From Dermatophagoides farinae (taxonomy: Eukaryota > Arthropoda > Arachnida > Sarcoptiformes > Pyroglyphidae), in the NCBI RefSeq assembly GCF_024713945.1, contig NC_134679.1:5027001-5091000 (forward strand): DNA of 64,000 nucleotides. The letters are read 5' to 3'. A program made the translations under genes and the position numbers. Positions 13,233 through 45,542 of the stretch are shown here, in pieces. The first letter of the stretch is position 1. Each line of letters opens with the position of its first letter. The notes under the pieces were generated by a model. It searched no databases, had not been told where the DNA came from, and saw only the letters and a program-made list of their open reading frames with translations.

Positions 13233-16200
13233 TATTGACATGACATGTGTATATGTATTTTATACAAATTATGTATTTTGCCATGATGAGCCACATAATT
13301 CTCTTCTCTTATATTATTGATCTGATCTTTCTGTTTTCTGTTTCTATATTGCTGGTTTTTTTTTTGTAGTAATAGTTACATGGCATTTTAATATGTTGCC
13401 TCAACAACAACAAGATAACAACAATTCCGACAATGAAAATGAACGAAAGAAAAAAAAACTCACTAGATAAACTCTATAGGCCAAACAACAAAATATGCCT
13501 TACAGCTAAATATTTTTGGTTGTTGTTGTTGCTGAATTTGTTTTTTTTTCAACACATATTATATAACGCATCATTGTCGATTGGTATTCCAGTTGGGGTT
13601 GGTGAAGGGCAATGGAGAGAATAGGTAGCCGGTTCTTTCTTTCGAATATTTTTTTTTCTTCATCCAAACAGTCATTTTTTTAAGTATGGACCACACCATC
13701 ATGAGATAATGATCATAACGATTTTTATCATATAAAATGGAGTGGTTTATCCCGTTTCTATATGTATATGTGTGTGTGTGTGTGTGTGAGTGTGATTGAT
13801 AGTCAATACTTTTTTTTGTTGTGAATTAGGTCCAAAATATTTATTGGTCCACGCCATTTTCATGTCAACGATCTCTGATAATCAATTCTATTGATTTTGA
13901 AATCTAAATTGAATCATTCTCTATGAAATGTGTTCCACCACATTGATTCTATGGTAAAACCTGATAGAATGATTTTTTCTTTCATTCTAATTCTGTTTGT
14001 GTGTGGTGTGGTCTATGTTTGCGTGTATGATGATTGAACACTTGAATGAAATAATTAAGGTGAGTCATACACACACACACGCCAACAGGGCCTTAGTTTC
14101 ACAACCAGCTGGCTCTTGTATTTTTGGATGAATTAATGTATAATGGCCTCTGGTCATTATGGTGAACTTCAAAACAAGTTCATTTGCCCCAGATTTTATT
14201 CACATAAGGATTACGTTGTTGTTGTTGTTGTGAACGTCGAACTAAAACTTATACATTTGCCATTCAAATATTATAATAGGCTTATAACATTTTCATCAAT
14301 AGAAAAAAAATCGAAAACTTATTATTATCGACTAAATGATTGACAAATCATCATCATCATCACCCTTATTACAGAAGAGCGGGTACCATTCTATAAGATA
14401 ATAATCCGAAATTTTGGAATTTTGGATATTTTTCAGTATTTTTTTTTCATATATAAAATATGAATCGATCCATGCTTGAATGAATGTGAATGTGAAAGTA
14501 AAATTTTGGTATGTAATGATGTGTATTTGTCATGTTTGTTGTTGTTGTTGTTGTTGTTGAATAATCCCAACAAAAAATTGATTTTGCTTTTGAAAGATAT
14601 GTTTTCGGGTGAAAATTTTACAAGTATGTTGTCTACTATTGCACATCTGGTATTCTGGTGGATTTTTTTCCTCATACTCGATCTGCTAGAATCCTGAATC
14701 TCGTGACGTGTTTTTTTTTCTGGCTTGTCTTTTTTTTGTGTTTGGTCCGTCCATAAAATTGTTGTCTGACTGACTCCGTTTATTCATTCATTCGTTTGAT
14801 CAGTCTGTCGTTCGATCGTTAGGATAGATCGACATATAATTTGCACAAAATTTCAATTATACAACATCATTATCATTATCATGGTGGATTGCTCACCAAA
14901 TTAATCGACAAATCATTATTCATTGCATCATGACATCAATCCAAGCGAAACGAGAATTTGTTTTTTTTCGTTGATTTATCCAAAAAAAGAAAAATTTTTT
15001 TTTATTTCTATTGAACTCGATTGTTAATCGATTGTTACATTGTTCATGATTTTTGATTGGTTGTTTGTTTTTTTAATCTCTCTGCAGAACAGCATGACGA
15101 TTATAATCAGCTCAAAATTAACCAAAATCGATCTGCTGATCAATCAATCAAATAAATCAACGAAAATGCTATGATACCGAACCAATCAATGTCAATCAAG
15201 ACCAAAAAAAAAACGTTCTGGTTAACCAATTGTTTTACCCACTAACTATAACCAGAACTGGTATATTTCTAATTGTCCCCACCGAAAGCATCATCATCAT
15301 CATCATCGAATATCGATTCGTTTTGGCATGTCTTGTTATGTGCGGTTGATTTTGATTGATTAAATCGTTTTCAGACGACCGAAAAATAATTGCTACTTAT
15401 TAACATTCCTATTTGTGTCCAATGTCAAACCTGTCAAAATGATTGATATCTATTGGGTTGAGCCATTCCGGTACAATGTAAAATTATTTATATTTCTTCT
15501 TAATTAGTGAGGTTAATTCATATCTGAATATATCATTGTTAAAAGAATATTGAAAAATTATTGATAATGATGGTGAATCAGCTATTATGACTATATATAT
15601 CTTTAAATTGCCATAAATTTGAACACACGCCCATAAATTATTTTACGGATTGAAATAACACATGGCTCATCCATCCGTGTGTGTCAATTTAATATTGTAA
15701 AATTGTCATTTGTCTATTACACACACTGATGATGATGATGATGGAATCCTGGCACGAACATTGTCTACCTTTCTGTCTCTCATCATCAATATCTCATTTA
15801 TATTTTTTTTTTAATTACCCTCACATAGATTCATTGGTTGTATGGAACAACTAAAAAAAATGATTTCTCAAGAGAATCACTCAATTCTCATTCAATCATA
15901 TCGAGACATTATATAATAATGTAGATATGAAAACTAGTAATCAAGCTCATTTGTTTCGTGCAAATTTCATGTATGTGTAATCCCAATGTATGCGTGATGA
16001 TGATGAATGATAACGAATGAAATTATAATGAAATGTTTTAGTATTTTTTTTTCACCAGAAAATTGCCGGTTTCACATTCGAATATAAATAAACTCCGGGA
16101 TCACACACACACACACACACATACACAGGTATTCACAGGTCGTTATATGATGTTGATGATGACAAATTGAAAGACAAATAAACACTCTATACATTTCTAT

Positions 16201-16856
16201 GTGATTATCTGAATGATTGATATCCGGTTTGTTTAATCTGGCTCATGAATGTATCATGAATAGTTATCATTATATATAATAAAATTGGGCGTATCAAATG
16301 TGATGATACACCTGGATAACAAAAAAAAAACCAGAAGCATTTCAACAATTCAATTTACGAATTTTCCATTTGTCATTTTATAGCCATTGTGATTGTTTTA
16401 TAATTTTTTATTTTTTCGTCGGTTCACATCACGACATTCATGATTTTTTTTAATTTTTTTTTGGCGAATCGATTTGCTTTGAATTTAATCTGATGTCTTA
16501 ATGCTTGCATTTTTTTTTATTTTGGTAATCGAATAAAAAAAAGTTTTTTACAGTTTGTTCACGAATCGAATTTTTTTTTGTGAAAAAAAAATTTTCTCGA
16601 GACTTTGATGAGTTTGTCTCATCATTTTCATGATCGTTTTTTTTTTTTTGTTTAAAACCAAAAGAAAAAACATTGACCGAAATCGAATCATTCTCATTGT
16701 GTGTATACAAAAAAAGAGCAATTTCTTGAATGTCCTTGTCTTCTTCTTCTTCTTCTTCTTATTATTATCATCATCATCATCAATGTTAGCCATCACGCAA
16801 ATGTTTATAATCATGAAAATTGAAATACAATTTGACCATAGGAAAATAATTGGATT

Positions 16857-16887
<31 letters not shown>

Positions 16888-17432
16888 AAGTAGCTATTGA
16901 TATATATAATGACACATTGAAACGATGAGAAAACAATGGCTCAGATCAGTTCAATCAAAACAGGAACCTAAAACAGCTGCCGCTTGTGAATTTCAAAAAA
17001 ACAGGGGAAAAAAATTTTCTCATCCCGGTTTATTTCAATTAATTTTGTTTTCCAACAACCATTGCTATCATTTTAGCTACTGATGTTTAACTTGATTTCT
17101 TCAAAACAAAAAGATTCGATACGAGACTGATTCGTTTTTTTTTTTTTTTTTGGTTTCCAATTTGAAACACAGAAAAAAATAGATTTGCTGTTTTTTTTGT
17201 CGAGGCAAACCTCACAATTGTTAGATGGATAAAAAAAATACAATGGATTTTGGTGGCAAAAAAAGTGGAGAAAAACAAACGTTATATAATGAAGATGATG
17301 ATGATGATGATGAAATGAAATGGTCACACAGTTTATTTATGTTCTTAACTTATTAACCAAATGACCAAATCGAATTTAATGAACGACGATGATGACGACG
17401 ACGACGACAATAGAAAAAAATTTCTAAAGAAA

Positions 17433-17472
17433 ATCAGATCAGATCCAATCTGATCTGATCGGATTCAATCCG
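17433..17472. repeat. Two adjacent hairpins, 12-bp and 6-bp stems
   Basis: ATCAGATCAGAT (17433-17444) and ATCTGATCTGAT (17448-17459) are exact inverted copies around CCA. Directly adjacent, CGGATT-C-AATCCG (17460-17472) forms a second inverted repeat. No terminal repeats or ORF accompany them. Confidence 0.75.
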
Positions 17473-20400
17473 ATCGACTATAGCAATCATCATCATCATC
17501 ATCCTGTTTGCCATTTAGCTTATAGTTCATCATCATCATCATCAACATTGGGATGCTTTGATCATGAACCAAACCAAACGAAAAAAATAAAACGTACAGT
17601 TTCCTTATTCTTCTGCTCGATTTAATCAACAAATCGAATTTTTTTTCTCTTCATATTCCTTCCATTATATTTTTTTTTCAATGATTAGTTTTAGATCCAT
17701 TTGTTTGGTTTGGTTGTTTTGTTTGTATTTTGGATTTTTTTCTTTTTTTTTTCTTGCCGTTGACCACACGAATGATAAATATAGATAAAAATTGCCCATT
17801 TTCAATAAGGTTGATTATATGATGACCAAATAAATATACAATTATTTAATTTGCAATTGCCATGCATTGAAATAAATAAATGAAAATCAATTGATTGATA
17901 GATCGATTTTTTTCTTTTTTTTTGAATATGATAGACATATGATTATTGAATCATTTTTGATTGAACAACCAAAAAAAAAAAAAAAACTTTTAAAAGCCTA
18001 TAATCATTTAGGCAAATATGAAACCATCTAAATGATGATGGTTTGTTTGTGTATATTAAATGTAAAAATTCAAATGAATTTTCAATGAATAACATACACT
18101 GATTGTCATTTTTTTTCGACCGGATCATAGGTGAGGTCAGTCAGTCAGTTAATCATTCATTGTTTGATAAGTCAAGTGTGCCTGTCAAGTCAGATCTTTT
18201 TTGTGCCATTTGATTAGATCAAATATTGGCAAAAAAATGCCATATTTTTATGTTTTTAGATTTAATTGTACCATTATAATCGATGACAAGCACAAATCAA
18301 TGGCGATGATGATTATGATGATGATAATGATGATGATTTCATTCCAAAAAAAAAAAAAAAATTCCAATTGTCACCATAATAAATGTAATGATAGCATTTG
18401 TATGTGTGATGAGTGAGTAACAAAAAAAAATGATTATCATTATCAGCAATTTTTTTTCTTTGCTCTAGCATAATTTCATTTTGGATCAATAATCCTACTG
18501 GAGATCTTGGATCACGCAATCACATATCATATGATGGTGTTAATGTTCAATTACAAATTTTTTTTTATAATTCTAGGCCCACATTTTCATTTGTGTATCT
18601 ACCAATTTGTTTTCATAGCACGTGCCATAGTCGTTATTATTATTATTATTATTATTGTGTATAAGTGACTGGCCAGTTTTTTTTCTGGAAACAGTAGCAA
18701 AGCAATAAAGCCGTTAATTTTTTATTCCCAATCATTTGCTTGGAACGCTTTTCATTATTATTATAAATGAAATGATTGCAATGGATGAAATCTCATCTCA
18801 TCGACAAATTGTTGTTGATCATCATCAATATAGAAAAAGATTTTGTCGATTGTGATTGAAATTATTTTCCCTCTCTCTCTCTCTCTCTCTGTTTGTTTGT
18901 AGATATAGATAAAAAGTGAGTGTGAGATTGTAACCAAAGACCGATTAATCAGCATTTTCATACAGATTCAAAAAAAAAACAGTATAGCCACACACACACA
19001 CACACAATCTTTTGTTGTTGTTTTTTTATCAAATACAGGCAACAATGAACAGAGAAAGAGAGAGAGAAAAACATCTGTTTCTCGCTCTAGACTCTAGAGT
19101 CCCAAAAAAAAAGTTTGTATTTTTTTCTGGTATTGCTCCAGAAACATCTCCAAGAGCTCTCTCTCCCTCTCTAGTTCTTGTTGGTATTTTTTTTATTTTA
19201 TTATTATTATTATTATCTGGTATCGTAGTTATACCATTCATCCTACATACTCAACCATCATCAATCCGAATGACAAATCATCAATCTTGTTGGTTAGTTG
19301 GTTGGTTGGCTGGTTGTTAATACTATTTGGTCTATCGCTGGTATATACTCTCACCATCATCATCATTGTAAGCTGTATATTTGCAATGTTAATCAACGTT
19401 GTCTTCATCATCATCATCCAGTGTTTGTTGATCTATCTGATTTGTCTTTTTTTTCCGTTTGTTTTAGCTTTATTCGAAAAAGAAAAAAAAAGGAAATCTC
19501 AGTCTCACTAAATACTTGGCTTCAATTGAATTGATATATATGATGAACAAACTTGTTATATTTATTTATTAAGTTGAAAGCCAATAAGATATACAGTTGG
19601 TCAAGTTACTATTGAATATATATTCCATTTACTTTTATGTGTGACGAAAATCGGATAGTAAAACCCGATAGCTGGAAAGAGAATAAAAAACCGCCAGACT
19701 ATGATGTCTTCAATGTCCATTTGATTAATTGTTTTATCTTGATAAATAATATATATAAAGAGAGATCTTTTGCGATTAGTAGATAGTTATTATATATATG
19801 GTTACTTCAATATCAATCGATATTGATATTGAACATTAATGATAATTTCAATTTCAATTTTAACAACTACTCGATAATAGATTGAAAATTTCATTTTTGC
19901 CAAAAAAAAAAATAAAATAAATCAAAATATTGTTGATGACATCATTGTCAACAATTCAATAACCCAAAAAAATATCGATGATGATATCAATCACATTACA
20001 CCTTGTGTGTGTATGTGTGTGTGTGTGTGTGTTGAATGAAAACTAATTTTATTTACCGTTACTTTCGTCGTTTTGATCAATATCTAACCTCTATCGGCGT
20101 GTTCCCATTGTTTGTGTTTGAGTGTAAATGTTGAATGAAAAATGAAATTTTGAGAAGCAAAAAAAAAAATTAATTTTCAAAATTGCTTTTTTCTCCCTTG
20201 TTGTACCATTATAAAATGAATGAATGGAACACATACACACACACACAGTACATCTTGTTCGATTATGGATTGTGTTTCTATTCATGTTATGATAACAAAA
20301 ATCATCAAAAACATGATATTGTCGATGGATGAAAAATTTTTTTTTTCCATTTTTATCATGTAAAGCTCCGAATAAAGTAAAATAAACTTTTTTTGATTTA

Positions 20401-22150
20401 TATTTGGGCAATTAATTTTATGTTTTTTTTCCTGTTGTTGTTGTTGTTGTTGTCATCACACCTGAATTTTTGTTTCTGCTACCAAAAATCTAACCTGGAA
20501 TTAACCTTTTGTGTCGTTCATGTTTTATGTATATGTTTAAAAGTGTATTTTTGATTTATTTGGCAGCCGTTGCCGAAATGAAAAGAAAAGAAAACATGAA
20601 CAGATCTTTTTAAATCAGAGCAATCCATCATAATCATTATCATCATCCACGTTTCGATACCGAAAAAAAACACACACAAATTTTACGGCTGTTTTGATTC
20701 ATTCAATATTGTGTTGTCATCGATGTTATCCGATTTTTGTGATTGAGATTGAAACTTTTAGATTAGAAAAAAAATGATGATGATGAAAATGAAAATGATT
20801 CCTTTTTCAACCTAATTTTAAAAAAATATGAATTTCGGATATGTATTAAGAAAAAAAACTTGAATTCAATCACTAATGGCATTCCTGGGTATTCAAGCTA
20901 CCAGCTCACAACCCCAAATAGTCTTATTTTTTCTGCTAACATTCAAACGATTCTTGGATTCCATTAACCAATGACCAAAAAAAAGTATAGGTGTGAACTC
21001 ATCTGTTATGCATATGTCGTTGTTGTTGTTAATGTTTCATTTTCGAGGTAACATGCGTGTTCATCGTTCATCAATGGTCTTTCTCTATTTCTCTCTTTGT
21101 ATGTGTGTGTGTGGCTGTTATTATTATTTTTTATTATTTGATCAATTTGTCCAGGTTGCAATGCACGAAAGTTTACGTGACCAATGAACATTTTGTTGTT
21201 CATTTTTTTCTTTTTATATTCGGTCCATAATTAATCTGTACATTTTTTTCAACATTCACTTTGGATGGAAAAATTTTCCATCAACGATTGCTGGAAAAAA
21301 AATTGAAAGGAAAAAACCTGATTCTAAATTGTAGCAAAACAAAAAAAAATTGATGAAATCTTTTTCAAAGAACCACCACATGAATTGATTATTATTGATT
21401 GATTCACCCTCACCCCCCCCCCAAATAATTCGTATGGGCTATCGGATGCCGAATCGGAATATTTTGTTTTTTCAATTCATTTCATCAATTTCATCAAAGC
21501 GAACCGAATCAATCTAATAAATTGATGACGATGATGACTATAATCGATAATCAACTGATTTATTCGATCAACGAGAGTGAGAAATGAGAACGGAAACAAT
21601 TTCGTGTTTGATATATTTCACTTACCAGAAAACAAAATGAAAAAAAAACTCATAATAATAATAATGATGATGATGATAATCCAATCATAATTCAATCAAT
21701 CAAATGTTTTTTTCACATCCATTCTTGCTCTTTCACTAGGCACTTTTGATTCCATTCCATTGCATGTCTCATTGTTTCTTTGTTTGTTTGGTGATTGATT
21801 TTGATTTTCAAAAAAAAAAAAAAAAAAAAAAATTAAATTGAATGACCGAGCAATAGAGGGAAAAAAATGAAACCAAATGAAACAATCAAATATTACGTGT
21901 GTAATCTTTTCATTTTATATATATTGAATTTGTTCATTGTAATCATTTTTTGTACATGTGATTTTCTAATCCTGATTGATGATTGATATTTTTTTTTTTA
22001 ATTTTTTGGTGGGCCCTTGTTGTTGTTGTTGTTGAAGTAATTCAACATGTTACGTTATTTATTTATTTATTGAATTAAAATAAAGATTAATTTTCATTTT
22101 GTACTTTGTTTTTTTTCCATTTTTTTTCTTTCTTTTTTTTTATGGAACAG

Positions 22151-38970
<16,820 letters not shown>

Positions 38971-39400
38971 TTGGTCCAATCAAGTCATTTAAACTTCGAA
39001 CTTTTTTTTTAAACATACCCATTTAGTCTCAAAACTATTTTTGTATTATAATCAAACACACGCACCTAATTTTTTTGTTTGTTTTTGTAGACAGAATAGT
39101 GGATCTATATTTTCATAAAAACATGTTTTGTTTTCAAATATACACACATACACATAATATTTAGAATGTCAAGAAAAAAAACAAATCACTGTAATTTGTA
39201 AATAATTGCACATTATCATCACCATTATTATTCAAAATCTTTCCAAATCCAACCTACCGAAATTGTTGTAATGATTATTTTTTACAAATTAAAATTTATA
39301 TATATAATACAGACATTTGTAAATATTATTCTGGTCCATCATGTCGTATTTTATAAAAACAAATATTAAATCATAGAAAAGTATATATACTATATGATAA
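38971..39400 (+). other. Probable aquaporin 3' UTR
   Basis: AT-rich sequence after the stop codon. No AATAAA is close by; ATTAAA variants at 39288-39293 and 39365-39370 are the best polyadenylation signal candidates. Confidence 0.4.
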
Positions 39401-42400
39401 TCTAATAGTTTACTTCCACCTACACACACACACACACAAACGCACACTTTTTTCCGAAATTGAATTGTTCGGAAAAATGCCTTTGCCCATACTGTAAATA
39501 ATACATAATACTATTGGTGGTGATATGTGTAATAATAAGAAAAATCGATCAAGCGAACAAAAATGAATGCAGCCAACCATTTCAAAAAGAAGAGAAAAAA
39601 AACGATAAATATCAAGGTGCCATATACCAGAATTCAATTCATTTGATTTCAAATCAATTCAATGATGATGATGATGATGATGACCAACACAAAAGGTCAC
39701 ATCATAACACAACAAAGAAACAAAACAAAACAAAAAAAAACTGGCTCATAATTTTGATTTGTATTTATAAATATTATCATTATCACATTATTATTATTAT
39801 TGAAACATTCCCCAATTTTTCTTCGCCCTTCCGCCCCTACCCCTCATTCCAATTTGTTGTCATTGATTGATCCACATATGTTTGTTTGTTTTTTTTTCTA
39901 TTCAATTAAATGTCCATGGATATTGTATCAAAGAAAAATTTCGCCATTTGTATCTCATATATGTCTTGTCTAGAAAGAAACTACTAATTCGCAAATTCAT
40001 TAAATAAAAAAAAACCTGTCCAAATCTTTTTTTTTGTTGCTTTTTACGTATAAAATTCAATCAATTCTTCGTTTTTTATCAATATGTGGCCAATAGCAAA
40101 GGCCATCATTGTTTTGAGTCTGCGTTTGTGATCAAAATGAAGAAAATTGAATTAAATGAATGAAGCATATTCTGATGATGAGAGGGGGCAGGCCACCGAA
40201 TTGTCGGATAAGAAAAATAAAACAGTTTTGTTAAAGTTCCGTTGAATGAATAATCCATTCACAAAAAAAACGATCCATTGCAGCGGAATGAATTTATTTA
40301 ACACCAATGTTGACGATAGCCAATATATATCCAAAATAAAAAATATAGACACACAAAAACTTGGATTACCAGTATCATTTCCATGGGATTTTTAGCATCA
40401 TCATTTTTTTTATTTTACAGCTCCATGATTCATTTGGCTTCATTTTATATTTATATTTTTTTGTGTTCATTTCAGAATTTGTTTTTTCTCTTGAACTGTT
40501 TTGGCATAAGAATATTGGATCTTTTTTTTTTTGGTTAAAATTACACATACACAGACATAGACACACAAGTTGAATGATGAGATAGAATAATAATGAAGGC
40601 CAGAGAGAGAGAGAGAGAGAGAGAGAAAAAAAACCAATTCTTAAGAAGAATCAAATTCAAGGAAAATTGATTCACAAGAGAGAATGAGAGAGGGAAAAAA
40701 ACTTATAAATTTAGGATTTTCTTTTTTTTTCTCTCTCTCTCTCTTTTTCACTCGTTTTCACTCGTCGATTCCGTTTTTCTTGAGCAAGGCTAAATTCAAA
40801 GTTTATTGAAGCGTAGCAATGAACGAATGAATGAAGCAAAGATTTTTTTTTTGTTTTTGTTTTACTTCATGTTGAAACATCAAGCTTGGACCCAAGAATG
40901 AACAAAAAAAAACTCTATTATATTAAATGGTCCAATCGAGAATCGAATGCAGATGAAGACGCCTTTTGAAACAAAACAAACGAAATGTGTGTGTGTAAGG
41001 ACTCAATTTATTTATGATCAGTGCAAAAAAAACAACTATTGTTTTTAGTTGAAATTGTGAAATTTTTTTTTCTTTAAAGTACATCATCATTTGATTTGAT
41101 TTGATTTTATTCTGTACAAAAAACCAACCACCAACTTGCATATCTCTATGGAATGATTTTGGTGCCCAATAATGATATAACCGATATGGATGATTGAACT
41201 TGAAACTTTTTTTTTCTGTATGGATTCTTTATAGTGACAATTGAATTATTCATCAATCCAATTTCTATCGTTTTCATACATAATATAAACTAAATTTCGA
41301 TTATGGTTAAGATAAGATAAGAATATTCTGATAAGTTTTTTTTTTGTTACTTGGAAATTATGAAATTATGACGCCCAGTTTTGTAAAGCCATAAATTCAT
41401 AAATCTGACCATCGGAAAAAACTGGTAAATTGAACAACGATTATCCAGACGAAACATTTTTCAATTTCTATAGTTTTCATACATAATATAAAATAGATTT
41501 CGATTATGGTTAAGATAAGATAAGAATATTCTGATAAGTTTTTTTTTGTTACTTGGAAATTATGGAATTATGACGCCCAGTTTCGTAAAGCCATAAATTC
41601 ATAAATCTGACCATCGAGAAAAACCACACACACACACACAACATAAAAAATGTGTACATAAAGAATTTTCTTTTCCAAATAGTTTTTTTTTTTGAAGGAT
41701 TTCTTGGCCATACTATGCCATCATTATCATTAGTTTAACCAATGAAATAAACTTGATATAATCTTTTCTTTTTCTTTGAAAACAAAAATCATTCTTGTGG
41801 AAAGAAGAACAGTTTATAAGAGGATAGACAGAGAGAGAAATAAAATTTGTATCCATTTTTGTTTGGCATCTAACCGTTTGAATTATATGGAATGATGATG
41901 ACACAAAAAAAAATCAACTGAACATTGAAATATTCCCAGAACAAAATTACATTGTCTCAAACAGAAATTTAATTATACCGTATGGTTGGTTGCAATGATG
42001 ATGCTGATGATGATGATGTTCATAATGATATGACATAACTTTGACAATAATTTCTAGTTTTTTTTCAATTTTAAAATTTTATTTTCACAATGTTCTAGTT
42101 CTTGGTATTAATGGATTTTTCCTGTTTGACTGTTTTTTTTTTAAATATATATGTGCCATGTATTTTGTTTCATTCGATTATGGCTATCATTATCAAATGT
42201 ATGCCTGTCTGTATTTCTGCATGAAATGAATTTTATCAAAAAAAAAAGTTCAACTATTAGAATTTCATTTCTGATCAACAATAGATAACTGATCTTACTG
42301 ATCAACTGAAACCAAAAAAAAAAAAAAAACAAAACAAAACAAAACAATCGGACAATTCATTCTGTTGAGCTGTTGTTGATGATGAAGACTATAACCGAAG

Positions 42401-44743
42401 CAGAGTTTCCCGTTCCTGGTATTTTTGCTTCACACAATACGAACACACATTATTAGAGTCAAATGAAATTTTATCCATACATTACATTGCATACATACAA
42501 ACTAACAATCAATCAGTCAGTCAGTACAGTGGCAAAGTGGTTGAATTATTTATTACTTTCTGTGAAAATGAAAATTTATATGCATAACCATAATATATCG
42601 ATTTCCGTGTTTGATTGATAGTATATAGTTTGATGCCATTTGAATATAAAAACTTAAGTTTGTTTTTGTTTTCTCTCTTTAAAAAACCATCTTGTTGTAT
42701 GCAGAATTGTTCTTTTAGTAGTAGGTCGATAATTTAGAATTTTTTTTTTTTTTTTTGAAATGAAATTCACATTGTTTTGTTCTATTGTTTTTTTTTCATA
42801 ATCTAGATTCTAGATTCTAGAATTTCATCATCTGTTTAGTCATGTTTTTATTTTTTTTTTCGCCAAGTTTTTGATGCCATCATTCATTCACGTATGAACA
42901 AAAAAAAACGGAATAAAATAAAAGAATTCTGTTCATCATCATTGTCTTGAATTGGTGGGCGTTTAATTAAAAAGATAAATATTTGTTCATTTTACATTTG
43001 TTATTACATTTTTTTTCTGTGAAAGTCAAATATCTCCATTTATTTTATATATGAAGAGACAAATTTGAAATAGAAAAAATTTAAATTATATACTATCATC
43101 AACCATGGTAAGTGAATAAAAACTGTTCATTTCATTCACGAGTTTTTATTTTCGTTTTTTCTTTTCTCCAGAATAGGTAGGTTTTTTTTCTGTTTATGGA
43201 TTCCATAATTTTTGTGCTTGTTGGGTATATTTATCGCTGCTACTAACATTTGTCTTATGAATTTTTTTTACGCCCACAATCACATATCAAAATTTTTTTA
43301 ATAAGAACCATTCTGTGTGTGTGTGTGTGTGTAACTACTGTCTGGACAAAATGAATTTGATTAATTATTTACTGGACATTTCTCTATTATCATCATCAAC
43401 ATTAACAACAACAAGAAACACAGTTGGAATCCTAAAAACAAAAATTAATAATAATTTCTACTTGGACTTGGACTCTTGGATCAACAGCACAATTGTACAT
43501 TGTGCCTTATAAATGAAAGTTTTTCTTCGCCAATGACTGATGAATATTTTTTTGTTTCTTGGTCGATCTTGTTCTTTTTTTTCACGTCCAATTCGATTCT
43601 GTAATCATTACTTGGCTTTATAGTTTTACTTGCATCCATTTTTTTTTCATAATTTTTCACATGTGAATTAAAGACAATCCATTCGTCCATTCCGAAAAAA
43701 TAATATCTCGGCTCATTAGTTTTTCAACGGCTGACATAACGAAAGACAAAGAATCCGCGAATGAAGTGGAGAAGAAAAAAAAACAAATGATCATCATTCG
43801 TTTGGTTGTTGTCTGATTTTGACTGGAAAAAAAATTTTCGCTCGATTGCTTTGCCGGCATGAATTTGTCACACAATTTATCATTATTCGAATGTTCAAAT
43901 AATAATAATAAATAAAAAAAACATGAATATTATGATGCAATTAAATTGATGAATTGCTAAATTACAAATTCTTTTTCTTTTTCATCATTTTGAGAATCTA
44001 AATTAAAAATGAAAGCATAAATGATTATTTTTTTATTTGATAAATGAAGATTGTAATTTTGGATTCAAATTCATCAATTTATAAAAATAAAAAAAAACCT
44101 GGCACTATTTTTGCGAAAAAATTCAAAAAAAAATCATGCGATTACAATGACATCTATCGTCAACGATTATTAATTATTAGAATTTTTCAAATCAATTTTC
44201 CACTTTTCTAACACAAGATGGTGGTGCCATCAAAAGCAATGTGTTCTGTTTTGATTTTGTGCGAATGATTTTCGATTTTAATCAAAGAATTTGGATTTGG
44301 ATTTATTATTAATCAATAATAAATATCAATGTTCTCATTTCAAAATGATTGGATTCATAATGTCAACAAAGTTCAATACAAATTCCGAACAAAAAAACAT
44401 TTTTTTATTATTGTGAAATATGACGTTAATTGAATTATTGAATTGTCGACCTGACCAGTGATCGATTTTGATTGAATGAAGAAAAAATAGAAATAATTAT
44501 GATTCAAGAATTAACTGACAGACACAGTAAGAGAAAAAAAATCGATTCTACGCTCAATTACTTTTTTTACATGGTTGTACGCAAATATATTGATATTTCT
44601 AAATGTTTATCGACCTCTTAATAATAATAAGCTTAGCAAGATGATCATGATCGATAAATCGACAAAAAAAAACAACAACAACAACAACAAAATTAGTTCC
44701 AAATATAATTAATTAACTTCTCGATTTTCATTCTCGTACAATT

Positions 44744-44788
<45 letters not shown>

Positions 44789-45511
44789 TATAAGATGATA
44801 ATCGTTCAACTCGGAAATATTTATCTCAAAAAAATAAAAACATTTTCAATTCATTGACTCTATTTCTTAGTAGAATGTCAGTGTGTCGTTGATCGTATTG
44901 TTTTTCGACAAAAATTTGGAGCTTTCTATACTGTGTTGCAGTGAAAGTGAAGAAAAATAAAGACAACAACAAACTAAAGAGAAAACACTCAATCGAATTC
45001 ATTCTCCATTGAGAATGGATGGAGTTGGGAATTTTTTTTTTTGATCTCATTACAATCAAGATGTAGCATTTTTTTGACATCAAAGCCTTCAAAGAAAAGT
45101 TGGTGTGTGTGTGTGTGTGATTCCACACAGTGGCACAATTAATTCGATTATATCTGAAATAATGCATATATCAGACGTTCGTCATCATCATTATTGCATC
45201 AAATACCGAACGACTTATTTGGCAGATGATATCATGATTTAAAGTTTTATAAAACTAAGTGAAAATGAATTTGACTTGATTTTTTTTTAAAGTTAACTTA
45301 TCTATAGACAATATTGTCTTTCTTTTTTTTTCCTTTGATCTTGATAAGTTTGACAACCCAACTCAGCTTAGGTCAGAACTAGATCAAATCATTCACTTAG
45401 TTTAGTGATGGTGGTGGTGGTATCCATCATCAGTCATTTCTAATTTACACCAATGATTCCGATTATGCACATATATGCAGTTGATATTTAGTGTAATTTA
45501 GTGTTTATGTA

Positions 45512-45542
<31 letters not shown>

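Larger units (their letters stand above)
3721..22150. other. Long AT-rich stretch without recognised genes
   Basis: About 18.4 kb in which I see no convincing exon on either strand. Content is poly-A/T runs plus many (CA)n, (CAT)n, (GTT)n and (TC)n microsatellites. Short open frames here translate to repeat peptides. The segment ends at a good splice acceptor (pyrimidine-rich tract then ACAG at 22147-22150) feeding an aquaporin exon, so at least its right part is intron. The missing 5' aquaporin exons were looked for (first NPA box, Gly-Gly-His context) and not found. Confidence 0.5.

Noticed and set aside
13500-13626. SIGIPVGVGEGQW-type peptide considered as a missing aquaporin exon
   Set aside because: It lacks the NPA box and helix pattern, and no acceptor or donor in suitable phase frames it.
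14143-14343. Plus-strand frame starting MASGHYGELQNKF with a good start context
   Set aside because: It runs directly into a (GTT)n valine tract and an AT-rich tail; only about 24 codons look protein-like.
19012-19320. Frame with a hydrophobic Leu/Ile run resembling a membrane helix
   Set aside because: The helix is produced by a (TTA)n repeat and the flanks by (GA)n and (TTGG)n repeats.
40152-40352. 66-codon minus-strand frame with a membrane-helix look
   Set aside because: Non-repetitive in part, but with no ATG of its own near the start, no splice sites and no family; too weak to annotate.
43481-43875. Two overlapping minus-strand frames with charged residues
   Set aside because: They overlap in different frames, have no splice support, and include repeat-derived Lys and Phe runs; could be a relic but the evidence is insufficient.
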